From contig CAJQPC010000068.1 of assembly GCA_905480105.1 (NCBI GenBank), forward strand, positions 1 through 49,057: DNA of 49,057 nt. Direction: 5' to 3'. Position numbers and translations under genes: made by a program. The notes beneath the pieces are model-generated. The model made no database searches and was not told the origin of the DNA. It saw only the letters and a program-made list of their open reading frames with translations. Positions 1 through 6,964 of this stretch are shown one piece after another. How positions within the stretch are numbered: the first letter of the stretch is position 1; each line of letters starts with the position of its first letter. The DNA comes from an uncultured bacterium. Lineage in GTDB: Bacteria; Myxococcota_A; UBA796; CAJQPC01.

Positions 1-672
1 CCGATCGACACGCGCAAAAACGCCCAAGATCGAGCCTGATGGAGGCGAGAGCTTTTCGCCGTCTTGAAGCCAAGGGTAGTAGATAGCACCGTACGAAAGG
101 TTGTCCTGATCGTGGGTCCGAAAGCCTTCAAACCAACGATCCAGAACCCCATCATGCATCCCCAAGGGCGCATCCAAAATTAAAAAACGCGAGGTCATCT
201 CACGACAGTGAGCCAACAAGGCCCTGTAGACCGGCTCACACGAAGCGACCACCTTGCCAGTATGACTCATGGTCCACGGCAGATAGGCCACGCCAGGAAT
301 GGCGAGAAGCGCAATGTCCTCGTGCCCTCGAAGGCGTTCGATGAGAGGCGCAAGAACACTGGCAGCCGACTGAGCGGAGCCCAGCTCCTCCTCGTCCTCG
401 ATGCACACTCCGAAGAGCACACAGGTGTCCCCACCGTTGGCGAAGAAGGCCAGAACCGCGTCACAGGAGGGACCACCGAAGAGCCCTGAGAGAGGATGGT
501 CCAACAGCTCTTGAGTGCGGCGCAAGGTCAGCTCAAGAAAGTCTCCCGAAGCGGCATCTTGCGGCCACCGATCTTTGGGGATCAGCCCGATTATGCCGGC
601 CACATCACACCGAACAACGCCATAGCGGCGCGTGGGCAGAGTGCTGTGCTGGACGGAAATGCCCGGCTTCAT
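1..672 (-). CDS. second phage-tail-sheath-like protein, partial (runs off left edge)
   Basis: A minus-strand reading frame stays open from 672 to base 1 (224 codons, no stop). Near the N-terminus it has RRYGVVRCDVAGIIGL, the 'R.DVAGF.G' strand seen in eCIS and phage tail sheaths. Near the left edge it has YGAIYYPWLQ followed by PPSGSILGVFARVDR, matching the sheath signature also found in the gene at 1901-3697 (YGAIYVPW, then PPSGHIAGIIARVDG). Sheath subunits polymerise round the inner tube and contract to drive it. It is clearly shorter before this motif than the other sheath and is not a duplicate of it. The start is uncertain: ATG at 672 has no good ribosome site. GTG at 684 or TTG at 732 (GGAAG upstream) are in frame, and the extra residues (FRPAGVGFPPVV) look coding. 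The C-terminal half is outside the window. Confidence 0.8.
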   Translation of the reverse strand, partial: MKPGISVQHSTLPTRRYGVVRCDVAGIIGLIPKDRWPQDAASGDFLELTLRRTQELLDHPLSGLFGGPSCDAVLAFFANGGDTCVLFGVCIEDEEELGSAQSAASVLAPLIERLRGHEDIALLAIPGVAYLPWTMSHTGKVVASCEPVYRALLAHCREMTSRFLILDAPLGMHDGVLDRWFEGFRTHDQDNLSYGAIYYPWLQDGEKLSPPSGSILGVFARVDR

Positions 673-786
673 TGGGAGGTCCACAACAGGAGGGAATCCG
701 ACCCCAGCGGGTCGGAATGAGGAAAGGAGCAATCGCGATCTTCCGTCATATTACGGAGGACGGCGCGCTCTTCTAGACCCGTCCGA

Positions 787-948
787 TCATTGAGGAGAGT
801 TAATCTTCTCGTTGATCGTCGAGATCTGCTTCACCCAAGCATGCCGCTCTTTGTGCGACAACACCATGAGTGTTTCCCGGTCCCAGTGAAAATGGTAAGC
901 GATGAACGCTACCTCCTTGAGAATGTTCTCAAGGGGGTAGCTTACGAT
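787..948 (-). CDS. DUF6760-like eCIS miniprotein with non-canonical start
   Basis: A 53-codon frame reads IVSYPLENIL, then VAFIAYHFHWDRETLMVL, then SHKERHAWVKQISTINEKI. It matches my recollection of the small DUF6760 family, which sits in eCIS and tail-like loci next to the tail-assembly protein. Its function is not known. The frame overlaps the end of the upstream gene (stop at 942-944). No ATG, GTG or TTG lies between the preceding in-frame stop and the conserved N-terminus. The codon aligned with the family start is ATC (946-948), followed by GTA. The only internal ATG would remove the conserved first half. It may use a rare ATC/ATT start coupled to the upstream gene, or carry a mutation or base-call error. 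The family call rests on memory of the motif. Confidence 0.65.
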   Translation of the reverse strand: MVSYPLENILKEVAFIAYHFHWDRETLMVLSHKERHAWVKQISTINEKINSPQ

Positions 949-1307
949 TCCCCCAGGCGGCCGAACTCCTTATCGAAGCGGTGGCCGCACTCGGGGCACG
1001 TCACGCGTACCGTTGCCTCATCCTCGTTGATGCGGTTGTACATCTCCTCAAGGAAACGTAGGTCGCCGGCGAAGAGATTCTCCACCACACCCGTGTTCAC
1101 CTCGGAGAGGGTACCGAGTCTGACCATTACGCGGCTGAGCAGCACAATGATCAGGTACGCCCTGTTTCGCTGAACACGCATATCGTTCAGAGGAACGATC
1201 TCGTCTTTGGCGTTCGCAAGGCGCATCACCCCTTCCTTGTGGATGTTTCCATCTGAATCGATGAAACCACGGGGAAGGGTAAACTCGTACTCGGTCTTAA
1301 GCTCCAT
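942..1307 (-). CDS. phage tail assembly chaperone-like protein of eCIS
   Basis: This 121-residue protein starts MELKTEYEFTLPRGFIDSDG and continues with an EGVMRLANAKDEI segment and NRAYLIIVLLSRV. That is the pattern of small tail-assembly proteins found between tube and DUF6760 genes in eCIS loci. In phages, proteins of this type bind the tape measure or help tail assembly. Near the C-terminus is a CPECGH knuckle, half of a zinc-ribbon-like motif with no second CxxC, so metal binding is uncertain. ATG at 1307 is 81 bases after the tube gene stop. Its stop overlaps the following miniprotein frame by seven bases, indicating one transcript. Confidence 0.7.
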   Translation of the reverse strand: MELKTEYEFTLPRGFIDSDGNIHKEGVMRLANAKDEIVPLNDMRVQRNRAYLIIVLLSRVMVRLGTLSEVNTGVVENLFAGDLRFLEEMYNRINEDEATVRVTCPECGHRFDKEFGRLGES

Positions 1308-1326
1308 GATGGAACAGCTCCAGCAT

Positions 1327-1344
1327 CAGGTCAAAAACGACCTG
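1327..1344 (-). promoter_or_regulatory. small hairpin between tube and tail-assembly genes
   Basis: On the minus strand CAGGTC and GACCTG form a perfect 6-bp stem round a GTTTTT loop. It lies in the 81-base gap between the tube gene stop (1389) and the tail-assembly gene start (1307). Phage-like structural operons often make far more tube and sheath than downstream products, so it could attenuate or process the transcript. There is no terminal U-run, so it is not a standard terminator. Confidence 0.3.
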
Positions 1345-1388
1345 CATCATCGTCTGAGGAAAAGGCATTCCGGGAACGGAAGACCCGA

Positions 1389-1832
1389 TTAGGCGCGTTC
1401 GACCTTCTCGACAGCAATCTCGAGCTTCTCGATGGCCATCCCGGAGGTATCAGAATCCATGTCTGGGACGTACCACTTGCAAGGCCAAGCTTCGAAGAAG
1501 TTGTAGCGGGCAACCTCGGTCTCGCCATCCTGGTCCAGGATGATGACCGAGCCAGAGCGACGGTCAATCTGGCCGTCCTCGATGTTCTTCCGCCAGTTCC
1601 AAAGGTCGTCGGTCGCGGTGTAACCGCGCTCGAGAACGATGTTGGAGTACGTGGTACGTCCCGGCTTCTTACGAACGACCTTGTCGTTGCCCTGCTTGAA
1701 CTCGACGATTTCCGTCTCCGAGTCCATTCCAGACACCGACTTAAAGCCGCCCACGATTACGCGGGTATCGTTCACGACTCCCTGGATTTCCAGGAGGAAG
1801 TGGTAAGCGCCAAAAAGCTCTTCAGTAGGCAT
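1389..1832 (-). CDS. phage tail tube protein (T4 gp19 type)
   Basis: The 147-residue product has the usual length and layout of gp19-type tube proteins of eCIS. It has an N-terminal AYHFLLEIQG strand, then GGFKSVSGMDSETEIVEF, a KKPGRTTYSNIVLERGYT segment, DLWNWRKNIEDG, and a C-terminal EAWPCKWYVPDMD followed by AIEKLEIAVEKVERA. Such proteins stack as hexameric rings to form the inner tube that the sheath pushes out. It lies 68 bases downstream of the sheath gene, in the order sheath then tube normal for these systems. Only one tube paralogue is visible; a second could lie left of the window. Confidence 0.92.
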   Translation of the reverse strand: MPTEELFGAYHFLLEIQGVVNDTRVIVGGFKSVSGMDSETEIVEFKQGNDKVVRKKPGRTTYSNIVLERGYTATDDLWNWRKNIEDGQIDRRSGSVIILDQDGETEVARYNFFEAWPCKWYVPDMDSDTSGMAIEKLEIAVEKVERA

Positions 1833-1900
1833 TGTGGTCCTCTCTCATGTTGTCCAGGACGATGGGGCATACGTCCGGGGTCTAAAAACGATCGGTGGGG

Positions 1901-3697
1901 CTATTCCTCAATCAGAGCGCCGCCGTCCCACTGACCGATGTTGAAGATAACAAATTCTGCCGGCTTGACGGGACAAATTCCGATCTGCACGTTCACTTGG
2001 CCCGCATCGATGAGGTAACGAGGGTTAGTTTCCTCGTCACAACGCACGTAGAAAGCCTCTTCTGGCGTGTTTCCAAAGAGAGCTCCACTGCGCCAGACCC
2101 GAAGCAGGTAGGCGCGAACATCGCGGACCAACTTCTTCCAGAGAGTCTGATCGTTGGGCTCGAAGACAGCCCACTGGGCACCGATGAGCACCGACTGCTC
2201 AACCATGATGAACAGGCGGCGTACGTTGATGTATTTCCAGCTGGGGTCAGACTTGGTCGCCAAGGTACGCGCACCCCAAACACGAATGCCGCGGTCCTTG
2301 AACACGCGCACGACGTTGATGCCACGCTCGTTGTACTGGCCCTGCTCGATACGGTTGATGTTCTGGCTCAAGCCGGTGATGCCCATGATGAGCTCGTTGG
2401 CCGGTGCCTTGTGCACACCGCGCTCGCCATCCACGCGGGCGATGATGCCTGCGATGTGACCACTGGGCGGAACGAAGAGCTCACTCTTCTCGGTCTTGAT
2501 CAGCTTGCGCCGGTTGGGACCGGAAACCTTGATGTGGTCCTGGTCACCGGTGAACCAGCTTGGCTTAGCCACCTTGACCCAAGGCACATAGATAGCGCCG
2601 TAGCCCTTCTGCGATGCCGGGATGTCCATTGCGCCATCGGACACGATCGGTCCGTCCAGGAGTGCGAAGCGGTCCTTGCGAATTTCGCAGTACTCCAGCA
2701 TCTCTTTCTGCTGACGAGGGCTCACACCCGGAGCAGCCATCAGTGCCATGTCATCGACATCATCGAAGGCGTACAGACCGAGTTTGTCAGCCTGGTTCTC
2801 ACGGATAGGGGTGCTCATGTCGGAGACACCCATCAGGTACACGTAGGCCTTGGCTCCGCCGTTGTCGTAGAAGCCGTTCACACCGCTTACGAAGTTGAAG
2901 ACACTGGGCTGGGACAGGAAGTCCTGGAAGCGCTTCTTCAGGGCTACGTCGCGCGCCATCGCCTCAAAGACGGCGTCAGCCGCATCGTCCGGATCCTCGA
3001 ACTCCTGTCCGGGGAGCAGCTCGTCCATGGACTCGGTGGCCAGCAGGTACTCGGCGTAGAAGCTCTGCAGCCAACGAAAGAACTCGCTCTTGTTGGTCAC
3101 CGCGATGGGTGGAATGGAGTACTCGGAGTTCAGCGCCGAGGGAGCGGAGGACTCAAAGTTAAGGCCGTAGGCTGCAAGGAGGTCCTTGGCGTGCCGGGGC
3201 TTGGGCTTGTCCAGTGCAAAGACTTGGCCCACGTCATTGAGCATCGACTCGACAGCCTCGTCGTCCTCGGTCACCACAGCGCCCTTGACGTCCAGCAGCA
3301 CGTCGGCGATTTCGAGCTTGATCTTCGGGTCTTTGGCATCGGAGATGCGAACGCGGCCCTTGGAGCCAACCTCGATCTTGACGCTGTGACCATTCATCTC
3401 GAGGAGTTGCTTCACATCCCGAACCTGGCGGTCCTTAAAGCGGAAGGCTTCCATCAAGCTGGCAGCAGCCTCTTCGGCGTTTCCAGCGGAGATTTTTCCG
3501 CTGCTGTCCACAAGCTGAGGCGGTATCTTGCCGGAGATGGCCTTTTTCCCGTCAGATCCGGTGACAGCCATCGCGTCGGCAGGGGGGTTGAAAGGAAACA
3601 GGCCCAGGAATCCCGGGGTGGCGGTAGCCACGGACTCGATGGGCTTGGGGCCGCTGTCGACCTCTCGAATGTACACACCTGGGGTCTTGTACTCCAT
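1901..3697 (-). CDS. contractile tail sheath protein with large N-terminal insertion
   Basis: This 598-residue sheath starts EYKTPGVYIREVDSGPKPIE followed by SVATATPGFLGLF, the standard sheath N-terminus. The middle has FNFVSGVNGFYDNGGAKAYV, and the C-terminal half has YGAIYVPW, PPSGHIAGIIARVDG, ERGVHKAPANE and GIRVWGARTLA. The end (RYLIDAGQVNVQIGICPVKP) is the conserved sheath C-terminal domain. The usual linker between the first strand and the 'P..VTNKSEF' segment is only a few tens of residues. Here residues of about 38-195 form an extra segment with predicted helices and a VKIEVGSKGRVRI strand, perhaps a decoration domain on the outer sheath surface. The gene lies three bases after the Pvc16-like gene and upstream of the tube gene. 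Confidence 0.93.
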   Translation of the reverse strand: MEYKTPGVYIREVDSGPKPIESVATATPGFLGLFPFNPPADAMAVTGSDGKKAISGKIPPQLVDSSGKISAGNAEEAAASLMEAFRFKDRQVRDVKQLLEMNGHSVKIEVGSKGRVRISDAKDPKIKLEIADVLLDVKGAVVTEDDEAVESMLNDVGQVFALDKPKPRHAKDLLAAYGLNFESSAPSALNSEYSIPPIAVTNKSEFFRWLQSFYAEYLLATESMDELLPGQEFEDPDDAADAVFEAMARDVALKKRFQDFLSQPSVFNFVSGVNGFYDNGGAKAYVYLMGVSDMSTPIRENQADKLGLYAFDDVDDMALMAAPGVSPRQQKEMLEYCEIRKDRFALLDGPIVSDGAMDIPASQKGYGAIYVPWVKVAKPSWFTGDQDHIKVSGPNRRKLIKTEKSELFVPPSGHIAGIIARVDGERGVHKAPANELIMGITGLSQNINRIEQGQYNERGINVVRVFKDRGIRVWGARTLATKSDPSWKYINVRRLFIMVEQSVLIGAQWAVFEPNDQTLWKKLVRDVRAYLLRVWRSGALFGNTPEEAFYVRCDEETNPRYLIDAGQVNVQIGICPVKPAEFVIFNIGQWDGGALIEE

Positions 3698-3700
3698 GAA

Positions 3701-4549
3701 TCACTCCTCGCTTTCGTTGTCTGGCGCGCGCTGGTGGCGCTTCCGAAGATTATGGGCCTCTGGCCCTGGGGGTTGGGGAATTTGTGCTGGCACGCCCGAG
3801 CGACCAATTCGGCCACTCGGACGGCTCCTTCGATGAGGGTACGCGTTCTCGAGTCTTTCAGTCTCTTTCCGGCCACCCATCTCGATGGAAGAACCGCCCT
3901 CGGCACCCACAAGAGGGCCATCCAAAGCAACGCGTGCTCGGTAGGTCAAGAAGGGTCGATACGGCGCTTCATGCAGGGTAAACAGGTTGATCGCGTCGCC
4001 GACCGTCAGATCTTCAACCAGGGCCAAAGAAACTTTTTCGACCTGAAGGCCCTCGAGATCCGGATCCACATCGCCATTCCAAGCGCGTCCGAGGGAGTCC
4101 ACCTTCCGGCCGTCGGGCAGCAAGAAACGCCTAGGTCGGTAGACCAGCTTTGGGGTGTGATGCAAGGTGAGAAGCACCCAGCCCAGCAGCCGCTCGGCAT
4201 CCGAGCGAAAGCGGCTGTGAACCGCGACCATGTAGAACAAGTCCATCAGCAGCGGAGGACGGTGATAAAAAACCTCTGACCCACCGTCATCCTTGGGGAC
4301 CTCGACCGGAGCAAGCTGCAGGCGCTTCTGTCTCTGCAGGTTTGGATTCTGCGCGGCCCGGTACATGTAGACGTAGATGACCTCTTCCCGATCCTTGGGG
4401 ACAAACTTAAGGTCTTCCTCCAGCCGCGGGGGGCGCTCGGTCACGTCGTAGCGGTCCAGCAGCAGCTTGTGTACCGCCTCTGTGGTCTCCCCAATGATGT
4501 TGAAGGAGGAGTACTGGCCAACCTTGAATTCCTGAGAGGTGGGGCTCAT
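3701..4549 (-). CDS. Pvc16/DUF4255-like tail terminator protein
   Basis: The start at 4549 (MSPTSQEFKVGQY) is preferred over an upstream ATG at 4591, because AAGGA precedes it at good spacing and it overlaps the upstream stop by four bases (ATGA). The 282-residue protein has the Pvc16 N-terminal domain pattern: YRAAQNPNLQRQ, VYMYR, then PPLLMDLFYMVAVHSRFRSD and AERLLGWVLLTLHHTPKL. In eCIS, Pvc16 caps the end of the sheath and tube. The last 60 or so residues are rich in Arg, Pro and Gly with no predicted fold, an added tail of unknown role. The sheath gene follows after three bases, so the two are surely co-transcribed. Confidence 0.85.
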   Translation of the reverse strand: MSPTSQEFKVGQYSSFNIIGETTEAVHKLLLDRYDVTERPPRLEEDLKFVPKDREEVIYVYMYRAAQNPNLQRQKRLQLAPVEVPKDDGGSEVFYHRPPLLMDLFYMVAVHSRFRSDAERLLGWVLLTLHHTPKLVYRPRRFLLPDGRKVDSLGRAWNGDVDPDLEGLQVEKVSLALVEDLTVGDAINLFTLHEAPYRPFLTYRARVALDGPLVGAEGGSSIEMGGRKETERLENAYPHRRSRPSGRIGRSGVPAQIPQPPGPEAHNLRKRHQRAPDNESEE

Positions 4550-4971
4550 GAGTCCTTCACGCTGCGCCAGTTCTTTCGATCCTGCGTGCATGGACGAGGA
4601 CGCTCCGTGACACGAAGGCGCGTGGGGGTCTCCCTTTCCTGAAGTGCATGCTCGATCACCGCGCTGCGATCGAAAGCCATCTCTCTCTTCGGAAGACCGA
4701 TTTCACCGTAGGGCTGGCGACGCGCCCAGCCAGGACTGAGGGCGTATGGCGTGCGCACCAAACGAATCATCTGAGGCGCATTTGGGCCCGCTGTGCAGTG
4801 GAGCTGACTGCGACGCTGCTTGCCGGTGCGCGCAGGAGCCTGCTTGGGTTGCTCCCTTAGCTTCAGACCCTCACGCTCAAGACGAGCTTGCGCATGCAGT
4901 TCTGCAGTTCCTTTACCCATTTGGCGCTCGCCCGGCACCGAACGGTGGAGGCGCTGGAACAACAACTGCAA
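4546..4971 (-). CDS. hypothetical basic protein at head of eCIS operon
   Basis: A frame of up to 141 codons ends with a stop overlapping the start of the Pvc16-like gene (ATGA), as expected for a coupled first gene. The product is Arg- and Pro-rich, with no recognisable domain, signal peptide or membrane segment. The central stretch MIRLVRTPYALSPGW and RQPYGEIGLPKREMAF are its most protein-like parts. The start is uncertain: TTG at 4971 or ATG at 4920 (MGKGTAEL), neither with a clear ribosome site. I do not recognise the family. Coding status rests on the overlap and position, so it could be a non-coding leader. Confidence 0.45.
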   Translation of the reverse strand: MQLLFQRLHRSVPGERQMGKGTAELHAQARLEREGLKLREQPKQAPARTGKQRRSQLHCTAGPNAPQMIRLVRTPYALSPGWARRQPYGEIGLPKREMAFDRSAVIEHALQERETPTRLRVTERPRPCTQDRKNWRSVKDS

Positions 4972-5119
4972 AGTCCCTAAATCCTTGGGCAGGTCTGGGG
5001 GGTGTAAACCCCGAAACGGAGGCCGATCCTACCCACCGAAGCGGTCAAGGGTCAAGCAGTCCCTCACCCAAGTCCATCCTGCATCCCACCGATGGCTCCT
5101 GTCCGGCTACACTGACGAC
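4972..5119. promoter_or_regulatory. divergent intergenic region, eCIS operon / plus-strand genes
   Basis: This 148-base space separates the minus-strand eCIS operon from the plus-strand gene at 5120 and should carry both promoters. It contains an inverted repeat, GGGGT GTAA ACCCC, at 4999-5012. I could not assign a convincing -35/-10 pair on either strand. Confidence 0.35.
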
Positions 5120-5806
5120 ATGGACAGGCAGCACAAGAAGAATCGAGCGCGCACCAAACCGGGCACACGTATCCGCCACGGTGGAAGCCATCGGGGATTG
5201 GACCAAGCCTCCGAGAAGAGCCTAAAATCCAGTAAAAAGCTTGGCAATAGCGTTCTTAATGAGCATATCTCCGGTGCGACGGCCAAGCGAGACCAGCTGC
5301 TTCAGTTCATCGTGGAGCGCCTTCAAGTCCAACAGCAAGTACAGGACAAAGAGAGCGACGCCCTGCGGAATCAGAACGAGTGGTATCGCGACGTATTTCG
5401 AGGAAAACCAGGATTTCATGTTCCCGATCCGGGTCGCTGGGCAGAGGCTGCAGGCGGCATGAAGAAGGCGGGAGAGGCACTTTGCCGAGGTGACCTTGGG
5501 CGTGCCACTCAAATCTTAGAACGGGCACTGCAGGCGGAGTCCGCGGCATTCGAGGCACTCCCTGAGCAAGTTCTCAATCGGCTCAATTCAGGACAGACTG
5601 CCGGCCACGAAGGCCCAGCCGCTGGCGACGGGCTCAGCGAAGAAGACACCTGTCCCACCCGCACACCTCCACCCGAGTTGCGCATCGCCGATCGCATCAT
5701 CGCGGTGCAACCGCAGCAGCAGAGAGTCAGCATGAAGGGCAAACAGCCCCACGACTGGTGGACCGGCGAAGACGAAGACGAGGAGAAGCCTGATGAAAGC
5801 GCCTGA
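5120..5806 (+). CDS. hypothetical eCIS-locus protein with helical core and acidic tail
   Basis: ATG at 5120 opens a 228-residue product. An in-frame upstream extension exists, but it runs through the divergent promoter region and is unlikely to be translated. The N-terminus is highly basic (MDRQHKKNRARTKPGTRIRH). The middle is helical, with DQLLQFIVERLQVQQQVQDK and a segment like one TPR unit (GDLGRATQILERALQAESAA). The end is strongly acidic (DWWTGEDEDEEKPDESA). No catalytic motif, signal peptide or membrane segment is seen. I do not recognise it. Its stop overlaps the start of the M20 deacylase gene by 14 bases, so the two are probably translated together. Confidence 0.65.
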   Translation: MDRQHKKNRARTKPGTRIRHGGSHRGLDQASEKSLKSSKKLGNSVLNEHISGATAKRDQLLQFIVERLQVQQQVQDKESDALRNQNEWYRDVFRGKPGFHVPDPGRWAEAAGGMKKAGEALCRGDLGRATQILERALQAESAAFEALPEQVLNRLNSGQTAGHEGPAAGDGLSEEDTCPTRTPPPELRIADRIIAVQPQQQRVSMKGKQPHDWWTGEDEDEEKPDESA

Positions 5807-6941
5807 GCGGCAAACCCTGGAACGAATGGTGGGCTTTCCCACCGTCTCCAACCGACCAATGCGCGAGCTTGCGGCCTACACAGCTGAGCGTGCGGAGTCA
5901 GCCGGCTTCCGAGTCCACATGCATGAAGATCCGGACCGGCCGGGCAAGTGCAACGTGCTGGCCTACGCAGGCCCCTCAGACGCCCCCGGCGAGGGCCTCA
6001 TGCTCAGCGGGCACCTCGACGTCGTGCCAGTGGAAGGTCAGACCTGGACCAGCGACCCTTTTCGCCTCACGCAGCGGGAAGACCGCCTGGTGGGTCGAGG
6101 CAGCTCGGACATGAAGGGCTTCATCGCCGCAGCCATGACTGGGCTGGACGGCCTAAACTTAGGACAGTTGCGCGCACCCCTCGTTCTGGCCTGGACCCAC
6201 GACGAAGAAGTCGGTTGCGTTGGTTCTGCGCGCATTGTGGAGCTGTTCCAACAACAGCCAGCCCCACTGCCCAAGGAATGCTGGATCGGAGAACCCACCG
6301 ACTTCCGAATTTTGCGAATGCACCCGGGACACGTAGCGATCGAGGTTCTCGTGCGGGGCGCAAGTGCACACTCGAGCAAACCAGACCGTGGGGCCAGCGC
6401 CATAAAGGGTATGCAGCGTGTACTCGCAACGCTGGAGATCTTGGAGTCAGAGTTGGCCACCGAGCGCCGTCTCGAGAAGTACTTAGAGCGCCCATACGTG
6501 ACCTTGAATGCCGGTATGATTCAAGGTGGCTCCGCAGTCAACATGGTGCCGGACAGCTGCAAGGTGCTCATCGGATACCGCCCCCTCCCTGGCGATGCTC
6601 CAGACGAGGTAGAGAGGCGCCTACGTGAACGCTTGATGAACACCGCGATGCCTGTGGGCTGTACCTGGGCCCTGCGTCAGGTTCGGGCGACCCCCGCCAT
6701 GCTGACCCGAGAAGGCATGCCCCTCCAGGGCCTACTCACGCCGCACTGCTGTGGAGGAGAGCCTGCTGCGGCCAGCTTTGCGACAGACGGCGGAAACCTG
6801 GCAGATCTGGGTATCTCCAGTTTGATTTTTGGTCCTGGTTCTATCGATGTGGCCCATGCGCCAGACGAGTACATCGAGATCCAAGCCCTGAGTCGCGCAG
6901 TCGGCATGGTCCAAGACGTTGTGCGGGCCCGTTGTTTCTAA
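5793..6941 (+). CDS. argE: ArgE-type M20 deacylase (acetylornithine deacetylase family)
   Basis: The 382-residue length equals typical ArgE. The M20 dizinc motifs are complete: SGHLDVVP (His74, Asp76), GRGSSDMKGF (bridging Asp106), HDEEVGCVGS (Glu138 base, Glu139 ligand), IGEPTD (Glu167) and IDVAHAPDEY (His355). A dimerisation lid with SAHSSKPDRG lies between the two parts of the catalytic domain. ArgE removes the acetyl group from N-acetylornithine, and relatives deacylate other N-acyl amino acids. The setting is odd for arginine synthesis. It overlaps an eCIS-locus gene upstream and converges, 23 bases away, on a HutF gene whose pathway product is N-formylglutamate. A role as an N-formylglutamate deformylase replacing HutG is possible but is inference. 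Family certain, substrate not. Confidence 0.9.
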   Translation: MKAPERQTLERMVGFPTVSNRPMRELAAYTAERAESAGFRVHMHEDPDRPGKCNVLAYAGPSDAPGEGLMLSGHLDVVPVEGQTWTSDPFRLTQREDRLVGRGSSDMKGFIAAAMTGLDGLNLGQLRAPLVLAWTHDEEVGCVGSARIVELFQQQPAPLPKECWIGEPTDFRILRMHPGHVAIEVLVRGASAHSSKPDRGASAIKGMQRVLATLEILESELATERRLEKYLERPYVTLNAGMIQGGSAVNMVPDSCKVLIGYRPLPGDAPDEVERRLRERLMNTAMPVGCTWALRQVRATPAMLTREGMPLQGLLTPHCCGGEPAAASFATDGGNLADLGISSLIFGPGSIDVAHAPDEYIEIQALSRAVGMVQDVVRARCF

Positions 6942-6964
6942 TGTCGACCGCTGCTTGAGCTCGC

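Noticed and set aside
1895..4279. A very long plus-strand open frame antisense to the sheath and Pvc16-like genes
   Set aside because: It mirrors the codons of strongly supported minus-strand genes and has no recognisable domain. Long antisense frames are common at this GC content.
1..5000. Prophage interpretation of the tail genes
   Set aside because: No capsid, portal, terminase, integrase or lysis gene is in the window, and the ATPase and DUF4157 context is that of eCIS. The sequence left of the window could still change this.
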